Shown here: positions 44,696 through 53,659 of the stretch, piece after piece
Layout of the letters: each line of letters opens with the position of its first letter
Position numbering within the stretch: position 1 is the stretch's first letter
DNA from: Sulfitobacter mediterraneus
Lineage (GTDB): Bacteria; Pseudomonadota; Alphaproteobacteria; Rhodobacterales; Rhodobacteraceae
Assembly: GCF_016801775.1 (NCBI RefSeq)
Contig: NZ_CP069004.1
Coordinates: 434,001-498,000 of the forward strand
Direction: 5' to 3'
DNA: 64,000 bases
Translations under genes and position numbers: made by a program
Notes under the pieces: model-generated
Told to the model about the DNA's origin: nothing
What the model saw: only the letters and a program-made list of their open reading frames with translations
Databases searched by the model: none

Positions 44696-45997
44696 TTATT
44701 TGTAGCCAGCCGCTTCCATGGCGTCGTTGGTCAGGGCCTGCGCCTTGGCCAGCGCTTCTTCGACGGTCTGCTGACCGGCATAAGCCGCTGAGAACTCCTG
44801 GCTCACGTCTGTTGCGATGCCTGCGAACTCCGGGATCGCCGCGAACTGCACACCCACATATGGGCTTGGCTCAACGGTGGAGTTGTTAGGATCGGCTGAC
44901 AGGATAGAATCCAGCGTCATCTGCGCGAAAGGCACGGCCTGGTAGTTGGGGTTTTCATACAGGGAAGTACGTGCGCCCGGAGGAACGTTGGCCCAGCCTT
45001 CTTTGCCCGCGACCAGTTCGATGTAGTCTTTGCTGGTGGCCCATTCGATGAACTGCAGTGCGGCGTCCTGCTTCTGAGTGCCGGCAGGAATGGCCAGCGC
45101 CCAAGCCCAGAGCCAGTTGGAGCGTTTGCCCAGACCGTTGTCCGGTGCCAGCGCAAAGCCAACGTGATCTGCAACGGTGGAATCCTTGCCCGTCACGAAA
45201 GAGGCCGCGACCGTGGCGTCGATCCACATGCCGCATTTGCCCTGATTGAACAGCGACAGGTTCTCGTTGAAGCCGTTGGTTGCATAACCGGCGGGGCCGG
45301 AGGCATCCATCATGTTCTTGAAGAAGTTGAGCGTGTCTGCCCATGGCTGCGTGTCGAACTGGGCGTTCCAGTCCATGTCGAACCAGCGTGCGCCAAAGGA
45401 ATTGGACATCGCGGTGATGAACGCGCCACCTTCACCCCAACCGGCCTTGCCGCGCAGGCAGATGCCGTTGATGTCATTGTCGCGGTCGGTCATCGCGGCT
45501 GCGGCCTCGGCGATAAAGTCCCATGTAGGGGCTTTTGGCATTTCCAAGCCAGCCGCTTCCATCAGGTCGGTGCGATACATGATCATGGAACTTTCGCCAT
45601 AGAACGGTGCCGCATACAGCGTGCCATCATGGCTCAGACCGCCGGCCATCGCTGGCAGGATGTCATCGACGTCGTATTCTTCAGACAGATTGTCCAGTGG
45701 CACCAGCCAGCCGTTTGCGCCCCAGATCGGCGTTTCGTACATGCCGATTGTCATGATGTCGAAGGAACCACCCTTGGTGGTGATATCGGTTGTCACACGC
45801 TGGCGCAGCACGTTTTCTTCCAGCGTAACCCACTCTACCTCGTGGCCGGTTTTGGCGGTGAAGTCATCGGTCAAACCCTGCATGCGGATCATGTCGCCGT
45901 TATTCACTGTCGCGATGGTGATGGTGTCGGCGAATGCGCCACCGGCGGTGATCAAAGTGACCGCAGTTGCCGCACGAAATGCGTTTCTCAAAGACAT
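44696..45997 (-). CDS. smoE: Polyol ABC transporter substrate-binding protein
   Basis: A 433-residue family-1 solute-binding protein with a Sec signal peptide (residues 1-23) and the N-N-G-D-M-I-R-M...F-T-A-K-T-G-H-E-V-E-W start. It binds sorbitol/mannitol in the periplasm in the Rhodobacter smo system, to which this whole operon corresponds gene by gene. It is the first gene of the operon, and a near-perfect palindrome lies 69 bases upstream of its start. Confidence 0.93.
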   Translation of the reverse strand: MSLRNAFRAATAVTLITAGGAFADTITIATVNNGDMIRMQGLTDDFTAKTGHEVEWVTLEENVLRQRVTTDITTKGGSFDIMTIGMYETPIWGANGWLVPLDNLSEEYDVDDILPAMAGGLSHDGTLYAAPFYGESSMIMYRTDLMEAAGLEMPKAPTWDFIAEAAAAMTDRDNDINGICLRGKAGWGEGGAFITAMSNSFGARWFDMDWNAQFDTQPWADTLNFFKNMMDASGPAGYATNGFNENLSLFNQGKCGMWIDATVAASFVTGKDSTVADHVGFALAPDNGLGKRSNWLWAWALAIPAGTQKQDAALQFIEWATSKDYIELVAGKEGWANVPPGARTSLYENPNYQAVPFAQMTLDSILSADPNNSTVEPSPYVGVQFAAIPEFAGIATDVSQEFSAAYAGQQTVEEALAKAQALTNDAMEAAGYK

Positions 45998-46065
45998 CCG
46001 AATCCTCCCTAAGCTGGATGTTATATGGCCGCAGACTAAGCGAGAGAGGCGACGGGCGTCAATCT

Positions 46066-46087
46066 AAAATTAACGCGCGTAAATTTT
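46066..46087. promoter_or_regulatory. LacI-type operator of the polyol operon
   Basis: Half-sites AAAATTAACGC and GCGTAAATTTT abut and are inverted repeats with one mismatch, a 22-bp dyad with the CG centre characteristic of LacI-family sites. It lies between the LacI gene and smoE. Confidence 0.75.
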
Positions 46088-46095
46088 GTGATGAT

Positions 46096-47127
46096 TTATG
46101 CCGACGCCCTCAGCACCAGTTGTGCGGCGCATAGGGTATCGGTGCGTTCGGCAAACCGCTCTCCGGTTTCGATCAGCTTCAAGAGACGCTCAACGCTGCC
46201 CTTGGCCACGCCGTCATAATCGTGCCCGGCCGTGGTGAGGGAGGGGCAGGTGAAACGCGAGAACGGGTGATCATCATGCGAGGCCACGCGCAGCGCACAG
46301 CCGGAGCCGCGCCCGACCCGCAGGCCTTTTTCATAGCAGGCCGAAAGAAAGCCGATCGCCAAACGGTCATTGCTGCACAGGATCGTGCTGCTGGGCAGGC
46401 TGTTGTCCTCCAGCACCCGCAGCCCGCCTTGCTTGCCAATCTCTTCGAAATGCCAGCCGGTGCCTTCGACACGGATCACATGCGGCTCATGCCCGCGTGC
46501 TTCCATGTTCTGGATGAAGGCGGCCCTGCGCTTGTTCGCGTTGGGATTGGCCGGATTGCGCATCTCGAAGAAACAGGGCGGTTCACCCGTTCTGCAAAGA
46601 TAATCAACGGTCTGGGAGACAAAGCTCGCGTTGTCAGATCCGACAAAGGCCTCCCCCAGGCCATCAAGATTGCTGTCGAACAGAACAGTGAACACCTCAT
46701 TGCAAAAGGCCTCGATAATGCTGCGGTCCGAGGCGCGCCCAAGCGGGGCCAGCAGCACGCCTGCGGGTTTGAGAAGGCGCAGGTTATCAAGGATTTGCCG
46801 TTCGAGATCAGGATCACCGTGAGAACTGAACAACGTCGGGGAATAGCCAGCATCAATGCAGCGGGTTTCGATGTTTCGGGCGATCTCAGCAAAAAACGGA
46901 TCGGCCAGATAGGGCACCACGATACCGATGTTCTTGGTCAACTTGCGGTTCTGGTTCATCGCATAGATGTTTGGCCGGTAGTCATGGGCCTCAAGCGCCT
47001 CCTCGATCCGCTGGCGGGTGCTGGCCCGAACGCTATTGGGGTCGTGAAAATACTTGGACACCGTTGGTCGGGACAGCCCGCTGATCTGGGCAAACTCTTC
47101 CATATTCTTGATCTTGGTGTCGGACAT
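46096..47127 (-). CDS. LacI-type regulator of polyol operon
   Basis: The 343-residue protein has a LacI HTH in its first 55 residues (E-F-A-Q-I-S-G-L-S-R-P-T-V-S-K-Y-F) and a periplasmic-binding-protein-like effector domain. It is transcribed in the same direction as the smo operon, just upstream of smoE, where its presumed operator is found; a second half-site lies in its own upstream region. Confidence 0.92.
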   Translation of the reverse strand: MSDTKIKNMEEFAQISGLSRPTVSKYFHDPNSVRASTRQRIEEALEAHDYRPNIYAMNQNRKLTKNIGIVVPYLADPFFAEIARNIETRCIDAGYSPTLFSSHGDPDLERQILDNLRLLKPAGVLLAPLGRASDRSIIEAFCNEVFTVLFDSNLDGLGEAFVGSDNASFVSQTVDYLCRTGEPPCFFEMRNPANPNANKRRAAFIQNMEARGHEPHVIRVEGTGWHFEEIGKQGGLRVLEDNSLPSSTILCSNDRLAIGFLSACYEKGLRVGRGSGCALRVASHDDHPFSRFTCPSLTTAGHDYDGVAKGSVERLLKLIETGERFAERTDTLCAAQLVLRASA

Positions 47128-47494
47128 TGCGGCGCCCCCTCATTTGTGGTCAGTCGCATGTTAGGTGATAAAGTTTTACATTGTTATCAAAAAATTTACT
47201 CGCGATATGTTTTTCTTTCTGAAAGGGATGAAAGCCCCGTTTTTCAACACGAAACGCGGCCCGGACTTTGCAAATGGCAAGTTTTGGGTGAGCGAGCAAA
47301 GCTGCAACGCCTTGACAGTGCCTGTTTGAAATGCAGCCCCGCCTGAGCGTTGATGCAATCAAGCGATAGGCGGAGCCGCGTGCAAAGTTAAACGTTCCGT
47401 TAAGCTATGCACGCGGCACGGTCCGTTCTTTGCAAATGTCACCTCGGTTTTGTTCCCCGATGTCGCGACGGCGGTGTTTCCCCGCTGGCCGTCG
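47128..47494. promoter_or_regulatory. Upstream region of the LacI gene
   Basis: AAAATTTACTCGCG at 47191-47204 matches one half and centre of the smoE operator, and TGATAA/TTATCA flank 47166-47189 as an inverted repeat, so autoregulation is plausible. CTTTGCAAATG occurs twice (47266 and 47428) with no evident meaning. No gene is supported in the remaining ~280 bases. Confidence 0.4.
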
Positions 47495-48625
47495 TCACTC
47501 TGCGGTGTTGCCCGCCGGAATGCGGTAGATGGCATAGGGCGCCGATTGCTTCATGACCTCGGCCGAGGCGGGATTGCCAAATGGATCAAGCAGATCGGTC
47601 AAGCGGCTGTCGGTAAACCAGATGTCGCCATTCGGGGCCACCGTCACGCTGTCGGCCCAATCAACGCCGTCCAAGGCCACAAGCGTTTGCAATCTGCCAT
47701 CCTCAAGGACCGCCAGTCCGCCATTTTCCACGTCCGTCAGGATCACTGCCCCCGCCGGGGTCAGCGCGATGCCATCGCTCATCGGGGCGGGGCCGAGTTT
47801 TTCGATGGCGTTCTCGATGTCTTCAGGGCGGCTGTCGAAATTGGTCAAAAGAGCGGTTGGCACACGGTAAACACTGTCATGGCTCATCGCCGCATAGATC
47901 AGCCAATCGCCATCTTCGGACAATTCCAATCCGTCCACGCCCACCTGAAAACTGACCAAACCATAGCCCAGACGATAGGCACTGCCATCGGTGCGCCGCA
48001 TGACCCAATTTTGCGGCGCGATCGTTTCATGGCCCTCCAGCACCTTGCGGACCTCTTTGGTTTGGGTGTCGAGTACCAGCAGCGCCGCATCGGTGAACCG
48101 TAGCAATCCGGTGTCGGCCAGATAGACATACCGGCCATCAGCCGAGACCCGCAGATCCTGCGCAAAACCGCCCATGCCATCGGGGAATGTATGTTCAAAG
48201 GCAATCTGGCCGTTGTCGATGTCGATGGCCACGACCTGCGTCGGGCGGCCTTCCATGGCGCCGGGGCGCACGACCCAAAGCCGGTTTTGGCGGTCCACGG
48301 TGATGCCGAACACACCGTGCAATTGCGCGGCAATTTCAGGCGCCAGGGGCACCGCGCCGCCAGGGGTCCATTCAAAGATCAGATGTTCTGTATGGTCCTG
48401 CGGGCGATGAAACGGGTGATAGGTGAAAAAGATCCGCCCTTGCGGCCCTGCGGCAACCATACCCGGCGGCAAGGGCAGCGTGATTGCGGGCGCCGCATCG
48501 CTGCGCAGAGGCGGCGTTGAAACATCAGGGTAGGGCTTGCCCATCCCATAGATCAGCTTGATCGCCAGCAAGGTGGCGATCACTGTTCCGAGAAGGGCGA
48601 GAAGGGCCCACTTGATGATTTTCAT
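47495..48625 (-). CDS. Membrane-anchored beta-propeller protein (SMP-30/MRJP-like)
   Basis: The 376-residue protein has an N-terminal membrane anchor (about 4-24; W-A-L-L-A-L-L-G-T-V-I-A-T-L-L-A-I) and a six-bladed propeller-like region similar to major royal jelly/yellow and SMP-30 lactonase proteins (L-W-V-V-R-P-G, Y-V-Y-L-A-D-T-G, M-S-D-G-I-A-L-T, I-W-F-T-D-S-R). It may be a lactonase or binding protein at the periplasmic face. The ATG at 48625 avoids running into the inverted repeat. It is divergent from the TetR gene. Confidence 0.8.
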   Translation of the reverse strand: MKIIKWALLALLGTVIATLLAIKLIYGMGKPYPDVSTPPLRSDAAPAITLPLPPGMVAAGPQGRIFFTYHPFHRPQDHTEHLIFEWTPGGAVPLAPEIAAQLHGVFGITVDRQNRLWVVRPGAMEGRPTQVVAIDIDNGQIAFEHTFPDGMGGFAQDLRVSADGRYVYLADTGLLRFTDAALLVLDTQTKEVRKVLEGHETIAPQNWVMRRTDGSAYRLGYGLVSFQVGVDGLELSEDGDWLIYAAMSHDSVYRVPTALLTNFDSRPEDIENAIEKLGPAPMSDGIALTPAGAVILTDVENGGLAVLEDGRLQTLVALDGVDWADSVTVAPNGDIWFTDSRLTDLLDPFGNPASAEVMKQSAPYAIYRIPAGNTAE

Positions 48626-48631
48626 GACGCA

Positions 48632-48708
48632 GTTCCATTTTTTGAACAAGGAGAATCAAAACGAATTGAACGAATAGCGATCATAGTGTATAGTTTTGAA
48701 AATGGAAC
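48632..48708. promoter_or_regulatory. Inverted repeat flanking the divergent TetR promoter
   Basis: GTTCCATTTT at 48632-48641 and its exact complement AAAATGGAAC at 48699-48708 flank the shared promoter region, each next to a start codon. TetR-like proteins could bind both to repress in both directions. Confidence 0.5.
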
Positions 48709-48715
48709 AGCTTTT

Positions 48716-49282
48716 ATGACAGATGCCCTCAGCCCCCTCCGGTCCAGCCGCCGTGACCGTATCGTTTCATTGGCCCAACAGGCATTTGTGCAATCGGGTT
48801 TTCGCGCCACCTCGATGGAGGGACTGGCGCAAGCGGCGGGGGTCTCCAAGGCGACACTTTATAGCTATTTTCCTGACAAGGATGCGGTCTTTGTCGCGGT
48901 GGCCGATCATGTGGCGTCCCGTTTGATCAATGCGGTGGAGGCGGCGCTGGCCTCGGACGCGGCGACGGTCCAACAGCGGGTGAGGGCGGCCCTGACGGAC
49001 AAACACCGGATTGTGCATGATCTGGTGCGGCAATCGCCGCATGCCGCTGAGCTCTTTGCTGCCAAGACCCGTCTGCGGTCGGTTCAGTTTGTGGAAACCG
49101 ACAGTGTTATCGAAGACGCAATTGCAAAGGCCCTGGCGCAGGTCTCCCGCAATCCCCAGGAACTGGCTGCGCTGTTGCTCTCGGCCAGTCAGGGAATTGC
49201 CAATGCGGCACAGGATTTTCAAACCACTGAGGACAGGATTGCGCAGCTTTGCGTGTTGATCCCCAACGGCGACGCGGGTTGA
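48716..49282 (+). CDS. TetR family regulator
   Basis: The 188-residue protein has a TetR_N HTH (R-R-D-R-I-V-S-L-A-Q-Q-A-F-V-Q-S-G-F-R-A-T, V-S-K-A-T-L-Y-S-Y-F) in residues 8-55 and a helical ligand domain. An in-frame ATG at 48686 is possible, but the repeat and promoter lie across it. It is divergent from the propeller gene, which is the probable target. Confidence 0.88.
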   Translation: MTDALSPLRSSRRDRIVSLAQQAFVQSGFRATSMEGLAQAAGVSKATLYSYFPDKDAVFVAVADHVASRLINAVEAALASDAATVQQRVRAALTDKHRIVHDLVRQSPHAAELFAAKTRLRSVQFVETDSVIEDAIAKALAQVSRNPQELAALLLSASQGIANAAQDFQTTEDRIAQLCVLIPNGDAG

Positions 49283-49296
49283 CGAGGTGTCGGGCG

Positions 49297-49641
49297 CTAG
49301 GCCATTGCCGCTGTGATAATGATCTCGACCTTCAGCTCTGGCCGGGCCAAGGCTGCCTCGCCGCAGGCACGGGCGGGGGCCGCGCCCTCGGGCACCCAAC
49401 TGTCCCAAACCGCATTCATCGCCGCAAAGTCCGACATATCCGCCAGCCAGATCACCGCTTGAAGGATATGCGCAGGGCTTGATCCGGCTTCGGCCAGCAA
49501 CGTTTCGATCCGGCGCAGGCATTCGCGGGTCTGATCGGTGACATCGCCCTCGGCCCCGCCAACCTGACCGCAAAGATAGACGGTTTCCTTGTGGATCGTG
49601 ATCTTGCTCATGCGCTGTGCGGTGTGGCTGCGGGTGATCAT
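49297..49641 (-). CDS. RidA family protein
   Basis: A 114-residue RidA/YjgF-type protein (Y-L-C-G-Q-V-G-G near residue 22, [13 protein letters not shown] near 83, with the conserved Arg that contacts imine carboxylates). RidA proteins hydrolyse reactive enamine/imine intermediates. Its start overlaps the oxidase gene stop by 4 bases. It is the last gene of the dehydrogenase operon, as expected when flavin oxidases release imines. Confidence 0.9.
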   Translation of the reverse strand: MITRSHTAQRMSKITIHKETVYLCGQVGGAEGDVTDQTRECLRRIETLLAEAGSSPAHILQAVIWLADMSDFAAMNAVWDSWVPEGAAPARACGEAALARPELKVEIIITAAMA

Positions 49642-51044
49642 GGGTCTTGTCCTTCGGGCTGTGATGGGGCGGGGCTGTGCAGGGCGGCAACTTCGCCCAA
49701 TGTGACGGGTTTCAGCGGGGCACGGATCCTGAAATATCCGGTGTCTTGATGGTTTTGCCCCGTGGCTTGCGCCAATAGTTCGGTCACCGTCAGTCCGCAA
49801 GAGCGCCCCTGACAGGGGCCCATCCCCGCGCGGCCAAAGGCCTTGGTCTGGCTTGGCCCTTTGCAGCCAAGGCGGGCATAGGCGCGAATGTCACCTGCGG
49901 TTACGTCTTCGCAGCGACAGACGATCACCTCATCAGGGGGCTGCATGACCCCGGCGGGCGGGGCATAAAGCGCATCCAGAAACGGGCGCAGCGCCCGTTC
50001 GCGGGCGAGGTTTCGTTTGGCGGAGGCCGCGAGGCCATCACGCTGGGCGGTGGTGATCCGGCCAGCGCTGCGCAAGATATCAGCAGCGGCGCATTGACCG
50101 GCGTGCTCTGCCGCTCTGGCCCCGCCGATTGCCGCACCATCACCGGCGATGTAAATCTGTGGATGGCTGCTTTGCCCCCATTCGGAAACAGACGGGTGGA
50201 AACAGCGTTGCCCCGCGTGCCAGCGATGATCCAGGCGCAAGGCGCGGGTGATCTGTGTGTTTGGCACCACCCCTTGATGCAACAGCACGGTCGTGCATTC
50301 CAGATGATGTGCCTGACCCAGAGCCGTGAACCGCAGCCCACTGGTGGCAGTATCGCCCGTGATGGCCAGATCGCTGGCAGCCGTGTAACGCGGCACAGCG
50401 GCGCGGCGCAGATCGCGCAGCATCCGCGCCCCTTTCGCCAAGGTCTTCCAGCCGCGCAATGCGCCGACCGCATGGCGCAACGCGGCGCGGTAGTGGGCGG
50501 GTGTCTGGGTCTCGACCAACGCCTTGGGCGGCGTGCCTGCCTGCACCATCTGCACTGCGACCAGATAAAGCAGTGGACCGGACCCCGCCAGAACGGCGTC
50601 CTTGCACAATAATCCGCTGGTCTTCATCAAGATCTGCGCCGCGCCTGCAGTCATCACCCCTGGCAAGGTCCAACCGGGCAGCGGCACAGGCCGTTCCGTT
50701 GCGCCCGTGCAAATCAGCAGGTGATCTGCCTTGGCGCGATAGGCCTGGCCGTCTTTGGAATAGGTGACGGTGCAATCTTGATCCACATCCCAAACCACCG
50801 CGCTTGAGATCACCGTGAGGGGGGCCGCAGTCAAGCCATCAATCAGCCGCAGGCCTGCGGCATAGTCCGGACCCATAACAGCCCTTTGTGTTGCCGTGGA
50901 TGTTGCCAGATTGCGGTAAATCTGGCCGCCCGGCGCGGGGTTTTCATCCAGCACCAGCACAGACATGCCCTGCTGCGCGGCCAGCATGGCGGCGGCCATG
51001 CCAGCTGGACCTGCACCGATGACAATCAAGTCGGAGCGGGTCAT
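49638..51044 (-). CDS. FAD/NAD-linked oxidoreductase subunit (HcnB/opine oxidase A-like)
   Basis: This 468-residue protein has a Rossmann FAD site near the start ([12 protein letters not shown]), a second nucleotide site and a C-terminal BFD-like [2Fe-2S] module: C-R-C-E-D-V-T and C-Q-G-R-S-C with spacing as in OoxA, HcnB and alpha subunits of proline/amino-acid dehydrogenases. It pairs with the small 2Fe-2S protein and the FAD protein at 51324. The start at 51044 overlaps the preceding gene's stop by 4 bases. Confidence 0.88.
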   Translation of the reverse strand: MTRSDLIVIGAGPAGMAAAMLAAQQGMSVLVLDENPAPGGQIYRNLATSTATQRAVMGPDYAAGLRLIDGLTAAPLTVISSAVVWDVDQDCTVTYSKDGQAYRAKADHLLICTGATERPVPLPGWTLPGVMTAGAAQILMKTSGLLCKDAVLAGSGPLLYLVAVQMVQAGTPPKALVETQTPAHYRAALRHAVGALRGWKTLAKGARMLRDLRRAAVPRYTAASDLAITGDTATSGLRFTALGQAHHLECTTVLLHQGVVPNTQITRALRLDHRWHAGQRCFHPSVSEWGQSSHPQIYIAGDGAAIGGARAAEHAGQCAAADILRSAGRITTAQRDGLAASAKRNLARERALRPFLDALYAPPAGVMQPPDEVIVCRCEDVTAGDIRAYARLGCKGPSQTKAFGRAGMGPCQGRSCGLTVTELLAQATGQNHQDTGYFRIRAPLKPVTLGEVAALHSPAPSQPEGQDP

Positions 51045-51331
51045 GGGATGTCCTTTACAGGGGGCGGCGATGTAACGGTCAGACCGTCCTGCGCTGCGGT
51101 CTGGCAGGCTTGCACCGTTTCGCCATCCACCACCACAAGACACTCAAGACAACTGCCCATCATGCAATAAGGCCCGCGGGGCGCGCCGGTTGTCGGGGTC
51201 TGGCGAAACACCCTATGGCCCTTTGCCAGCAATGCCGCGGCGATGGTATCGCCGGATTGGCCAGTGACCTCTGCGCCGTTGAAGGTGAAGCGCAGGCGGT
51301 CACGCTGGCCCTTGTCCATCCGTTCAAACAT
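51041..51331 (-). CDS. Small [2Fe-2S] subunit (HcnA-like)
   Basis: The 96-residue protein is a plant-type ferredoxin-like subunit with C-M-M-G-S-C-L-E-C-L and a later Cys in V-Q-A-C-Q. It corresponds to HcnA, or the gamma subunit of amino-acid dehydrogenases. ATG 51331 follows GAGGA; it overlaps the FAD gene stop by 8 bases, so the three subunits are tightly coupled. Confidence 0.88.
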   Translation of the reverse strand: MFERMDKGQRDRLRFTFNGAEVTGQSGDTIAAALLAKGHRVFRQTPTTGAPRGPYCMMGSCLECLVVVDGETVQACQTAAQDGLTVTSPPPVKDIP

Positions 51332-52424
51332 CAAACCGGTCCTCACCAAAAGCTGTCAGATCAGGCTGCTCCGCGCTGTCGGTCAACCAATCACCCAATA
51401 CCCCTGCATGTGCCGCCGCCAGCGTGATGCCGCTGTGGCAGGTCACAAAAAAAGCGCCGGGATGCTGCACCGACCGCTGGTAGATCGGCAGTCCATCGGG
51501 TGACATGATCCGCAACGCGGCCCAGCTGCGCAGCATTCTGGCGTGGGCCAGTTTGGGAAACATATCCACTGCATGCGCCGCCAGTCCGGCCACCGTTGCC
51601 ACATCCTCGCGATCATTGAGACCAACCTCGGCGCTGCTGGCACCGATCTGGATGCCGCCTTCGTCGACCTGCCGGACCTCGACATTGGGCCGGTTCATCA
51701 GTTTGGGCAGCTTTTCGGTGATGATGATCTGCCCCTGCTGCGGCCGGATGGGGGCAGTGAACCCCAGCTGCGGCCCCAGCGTCATCGCGCCCAACCCGGC
51801 GGCCAGCACAACCTTTTCTGCAACCATAGTTGTGTTGTTCTGGTCGGTAATGGTGAACCCCGCCGATTGCGGCTGGATGTCTGTCACCCTGTGGCCGGTC
51901 CGCACCGTGCCGCCCAACTGGCGCACCGCGATGGTCAGCCCGCGCAACAGCCGCAAAGGGTTCACATGCCCGTCCTCACGGCAATAGAGCGCGCCCGCCA
52001 CCTTGGGTCCGATGTTGGGCTCTTCTGTCTTGAGCGCGTTGTGGCCCATCACCTCGAACGGATAATCGCCCCCCAGACGGTTGCGCAACCCATCGTAAAG
52101 CTTGCGGTCGGCATCAAGGCTGTCTTCGCTCATGTGGATGATATAGCCGCCATCCTGTTGCAGGTTCAGTGGCAGGCCAGAGACAGTTTCGATCTCATCG
52201 GCAAAGCTCCGGTAGGCGCGGGCAGAGGCCCTTGTCCATTGCGCATAGGCCGGTTGATGCAATCCCTTGCTTTGCACCCAGACCAGCCCGAAATTGCCCC
52301 GAGAGGCGCGAAAGGCGCTGTCACCTTCATCCCAGATGCAAACCGATTTGCCACGCTTGAGCAGGCCATAGGCAAGCGACAGCCCGACAATCCCGCCTCC
52401 GATGATGGCAAATTCCGCTTCCAC
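51324..52424 (-). CDS. FAD-dependent dehydrogenase catalytic subunit (DadA/HcnC/opine oxidase B-like)
   Basis: A 366-residue DAO-family FAD protein (I-I-G-G-G-I-V-G-L-S-L-A-Y at the N-terminus, long substrate domain, and R-S-W-A-A-L-R-I-M-S-P-D-G-L-P near the end). In three-component complexes this subunit oxidises a C-N bond of opines, glycine or D/L-amino acids and passes electrons through the Fe-S subunits. It starts with GTG at 52424, after a GGAG. It is the first gene of the operon; the LysR gene reads in the same direction 90 bases upstream. Confidence 0.88.
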   Translation of the reverse strand: MEAEFAIIGGGIVGLSLAYGLLKRGKSVCIWDEGDSAFRASRGNFGLVWVQSKGLHQPAYAQWTRASARAYRSFADEIETVSGLPLNLQQDGGYIIHMSEDSLDADRKLYDGLRNRLGGDYPFEVMGHNALKTEEPNIGPKVAGALYCREDGHVNPLRLLRGLTIAVRQLGGTVRTGHRVTDIQPQSAGFTITDQNNTTMVAEKVVLAAGLGAMTLGPQLGFTAPIRPQQGQIIITEKLPKLMNRPNVEVRQVDEGGIQIGASSAEVGLNDREDVATVAGLAAHAVDMFPKLAHARMLRSWAALRIMSPDGLPIYQRSVQHPGAFFVTCHSGITLAAAHAGVLGDWLTDSAEQPDLTAFGEDRFDV

Positions 52425-52514
52425 TGTGTCTCCGGCCTTGTGTGATGATCAAGGGATGCACCGCAAAAGAGGGAAGGGCAAGGCCGGCGCAGGCCAGCAC
52501 ACTGACCGGGCGGT

Positions 52515-53435
52515 TCAAAGTTCTCCGCGTTGCGACAATTGTGTCTGTTCCTCGCATTTGATCTTGAGCCAGTTCACAAAGTCCACAACGTTGGAATTGT
52601 GCGAATTTTTTGCCGGATACACGGCATAATACCGTTCCTTGCAGACCAAGCGATGCTCATGGGCGAGCCTGAGCATGCCGCGCTCCAACTCGTTCTGGAT
52701 CAGGAACTCTGGCAGAACCGCAACGCCGATGCCGGCCAGCGCGGCCTCGATCACATGGGCGTAGAATTCAAACCGCGGGCCAACTGTTGCGCCCACTGGC
52801 CGGGTGCCGCAACTTTTCAGCCAATCATTCCAAAGATAGGGGCGCGTGGTGTGCTGGATCAACGTATGTGAGGCTATCTCGTTGGCCTGCATCATGGGTT
52901 GGTCCAGTTCAAGCACGGAAGGGGCGCAAACGGCCACGACGGCCTCGTCCATCAGGTATTCACAATGGGCCTTGTCCCATTCAGGCAGGCCAAAGTGGAT
53001 GGCCAGATCCGTGACTTCGTTTTCAAAATCAAAGGGGCTGATCTTCGAGATCAAGTTCAGCTCAATCAATGGGTGTTCTGACAGAAACTCACTCAGGCGC
53101 GGCACCAGCCATCTGGTGCCAAAGGTCGGCAGAATGGCAACGGTCAGCACACCGCCATGCCGGCCCTGAGAGATCAGCCGCGCGGTTGAAATTTCCAATC
53201 GGTTGATAATCTCGCTGACTTCTTTGGCATATTCACGCGCTGCCGGTGTCGGGGTGAGCTGTCGCTGCTCGCGGGTGAACAATTTACGCCCCAACAAATC
53301 TTCAAGCCCCGAAAGGCGTTTGCTTACAGCGCTTTGCGTCAGGTTCAGCTCCTCCGCGGCCAAGGTGACGCTGCCCAGGCGGACGGTCGATTCAAAGCAG
53401 GCCAAAGAACTGGTTGGCGGCAATGTGCGTCTCAT
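52515..53435 (-). CDS. LysR-type regulator between the dehydrogenase operon and ABC operon
   Basis: The 306-residue protein is a GcvA-like LysR regulator: HTH in residues 5-62 (L-A-C-F-E-S-T-V-R-L-G-S-V-T-L-A-A-E-E-L) and an effector domain. It precedes the dehydrogenase operon on the same strand and is divergent from the ABC operon at 53660, so it probably controls both. A palindrome TCCATTTTGGA lies at 53467-53477 in the shared region. Confidence 0.9.
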   Translation of the reverse strand: MRRTLPPTSSLACFESTVRLGSVTLAAEELNLTQSAVSKRLSGLEDLLGRKLFTREQRQLTPTPAAREYAKEVSEIINRLEISTARLISQGRHGGVLTVAILPTFGTRWLVPRLSEFLSEHPLIELNLISKISPFDFENEVTDLAIHFGLPEWDKAHCEYLMDEAVVAVCAPSVLELDQPMMQANEIASHTLIQHTTRPYLWNDWLKSCGTRPVGATVGPRFEFYAHVIEAALAGIGVAVLPEFLIQNELERGMLRLAHEHRLVCKERYYAVYPAKNSHNSNVVDFVNWLKIKCEEQTQLSQRGEL

Positions 53436-53659
53436 CGGATGTCCCTCACGTCGGGTATTTTGTCATTCCATTTTGGACTGATAGAGCGGCGAAATCTTCA
53501 TTTTACATGTTTTGGCATTTCTCCAAACTAGAGGAACAAATTCACATTGGGCAACTCCAAACCCGCAATTTGGTCCGTTTTTCGGGCAAATATGCTTTGC
53601 AAAGGCAGATGTCGTGATTGGGGTGATCCTGTTTCTGACTTTCACATCGGGGAGGATGT
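53436..53659. promoter_or_regulatory. Divergent promoter region LysR / ABC transporter
   Basis: A 224-base AT-rich gap with TCCATTTTGGA (53467-53477), a T-N11-A-like dyad suited to LysR binding, and a GGAGG before the SBP start. No gene is supported. Confidence 0.45.

Noticed and set aside
46222-47346. 374-residue forward ORF opposite the LacI gene
   Set aside because: Antisense to a clear LacI regulator and biased by its codon structure.
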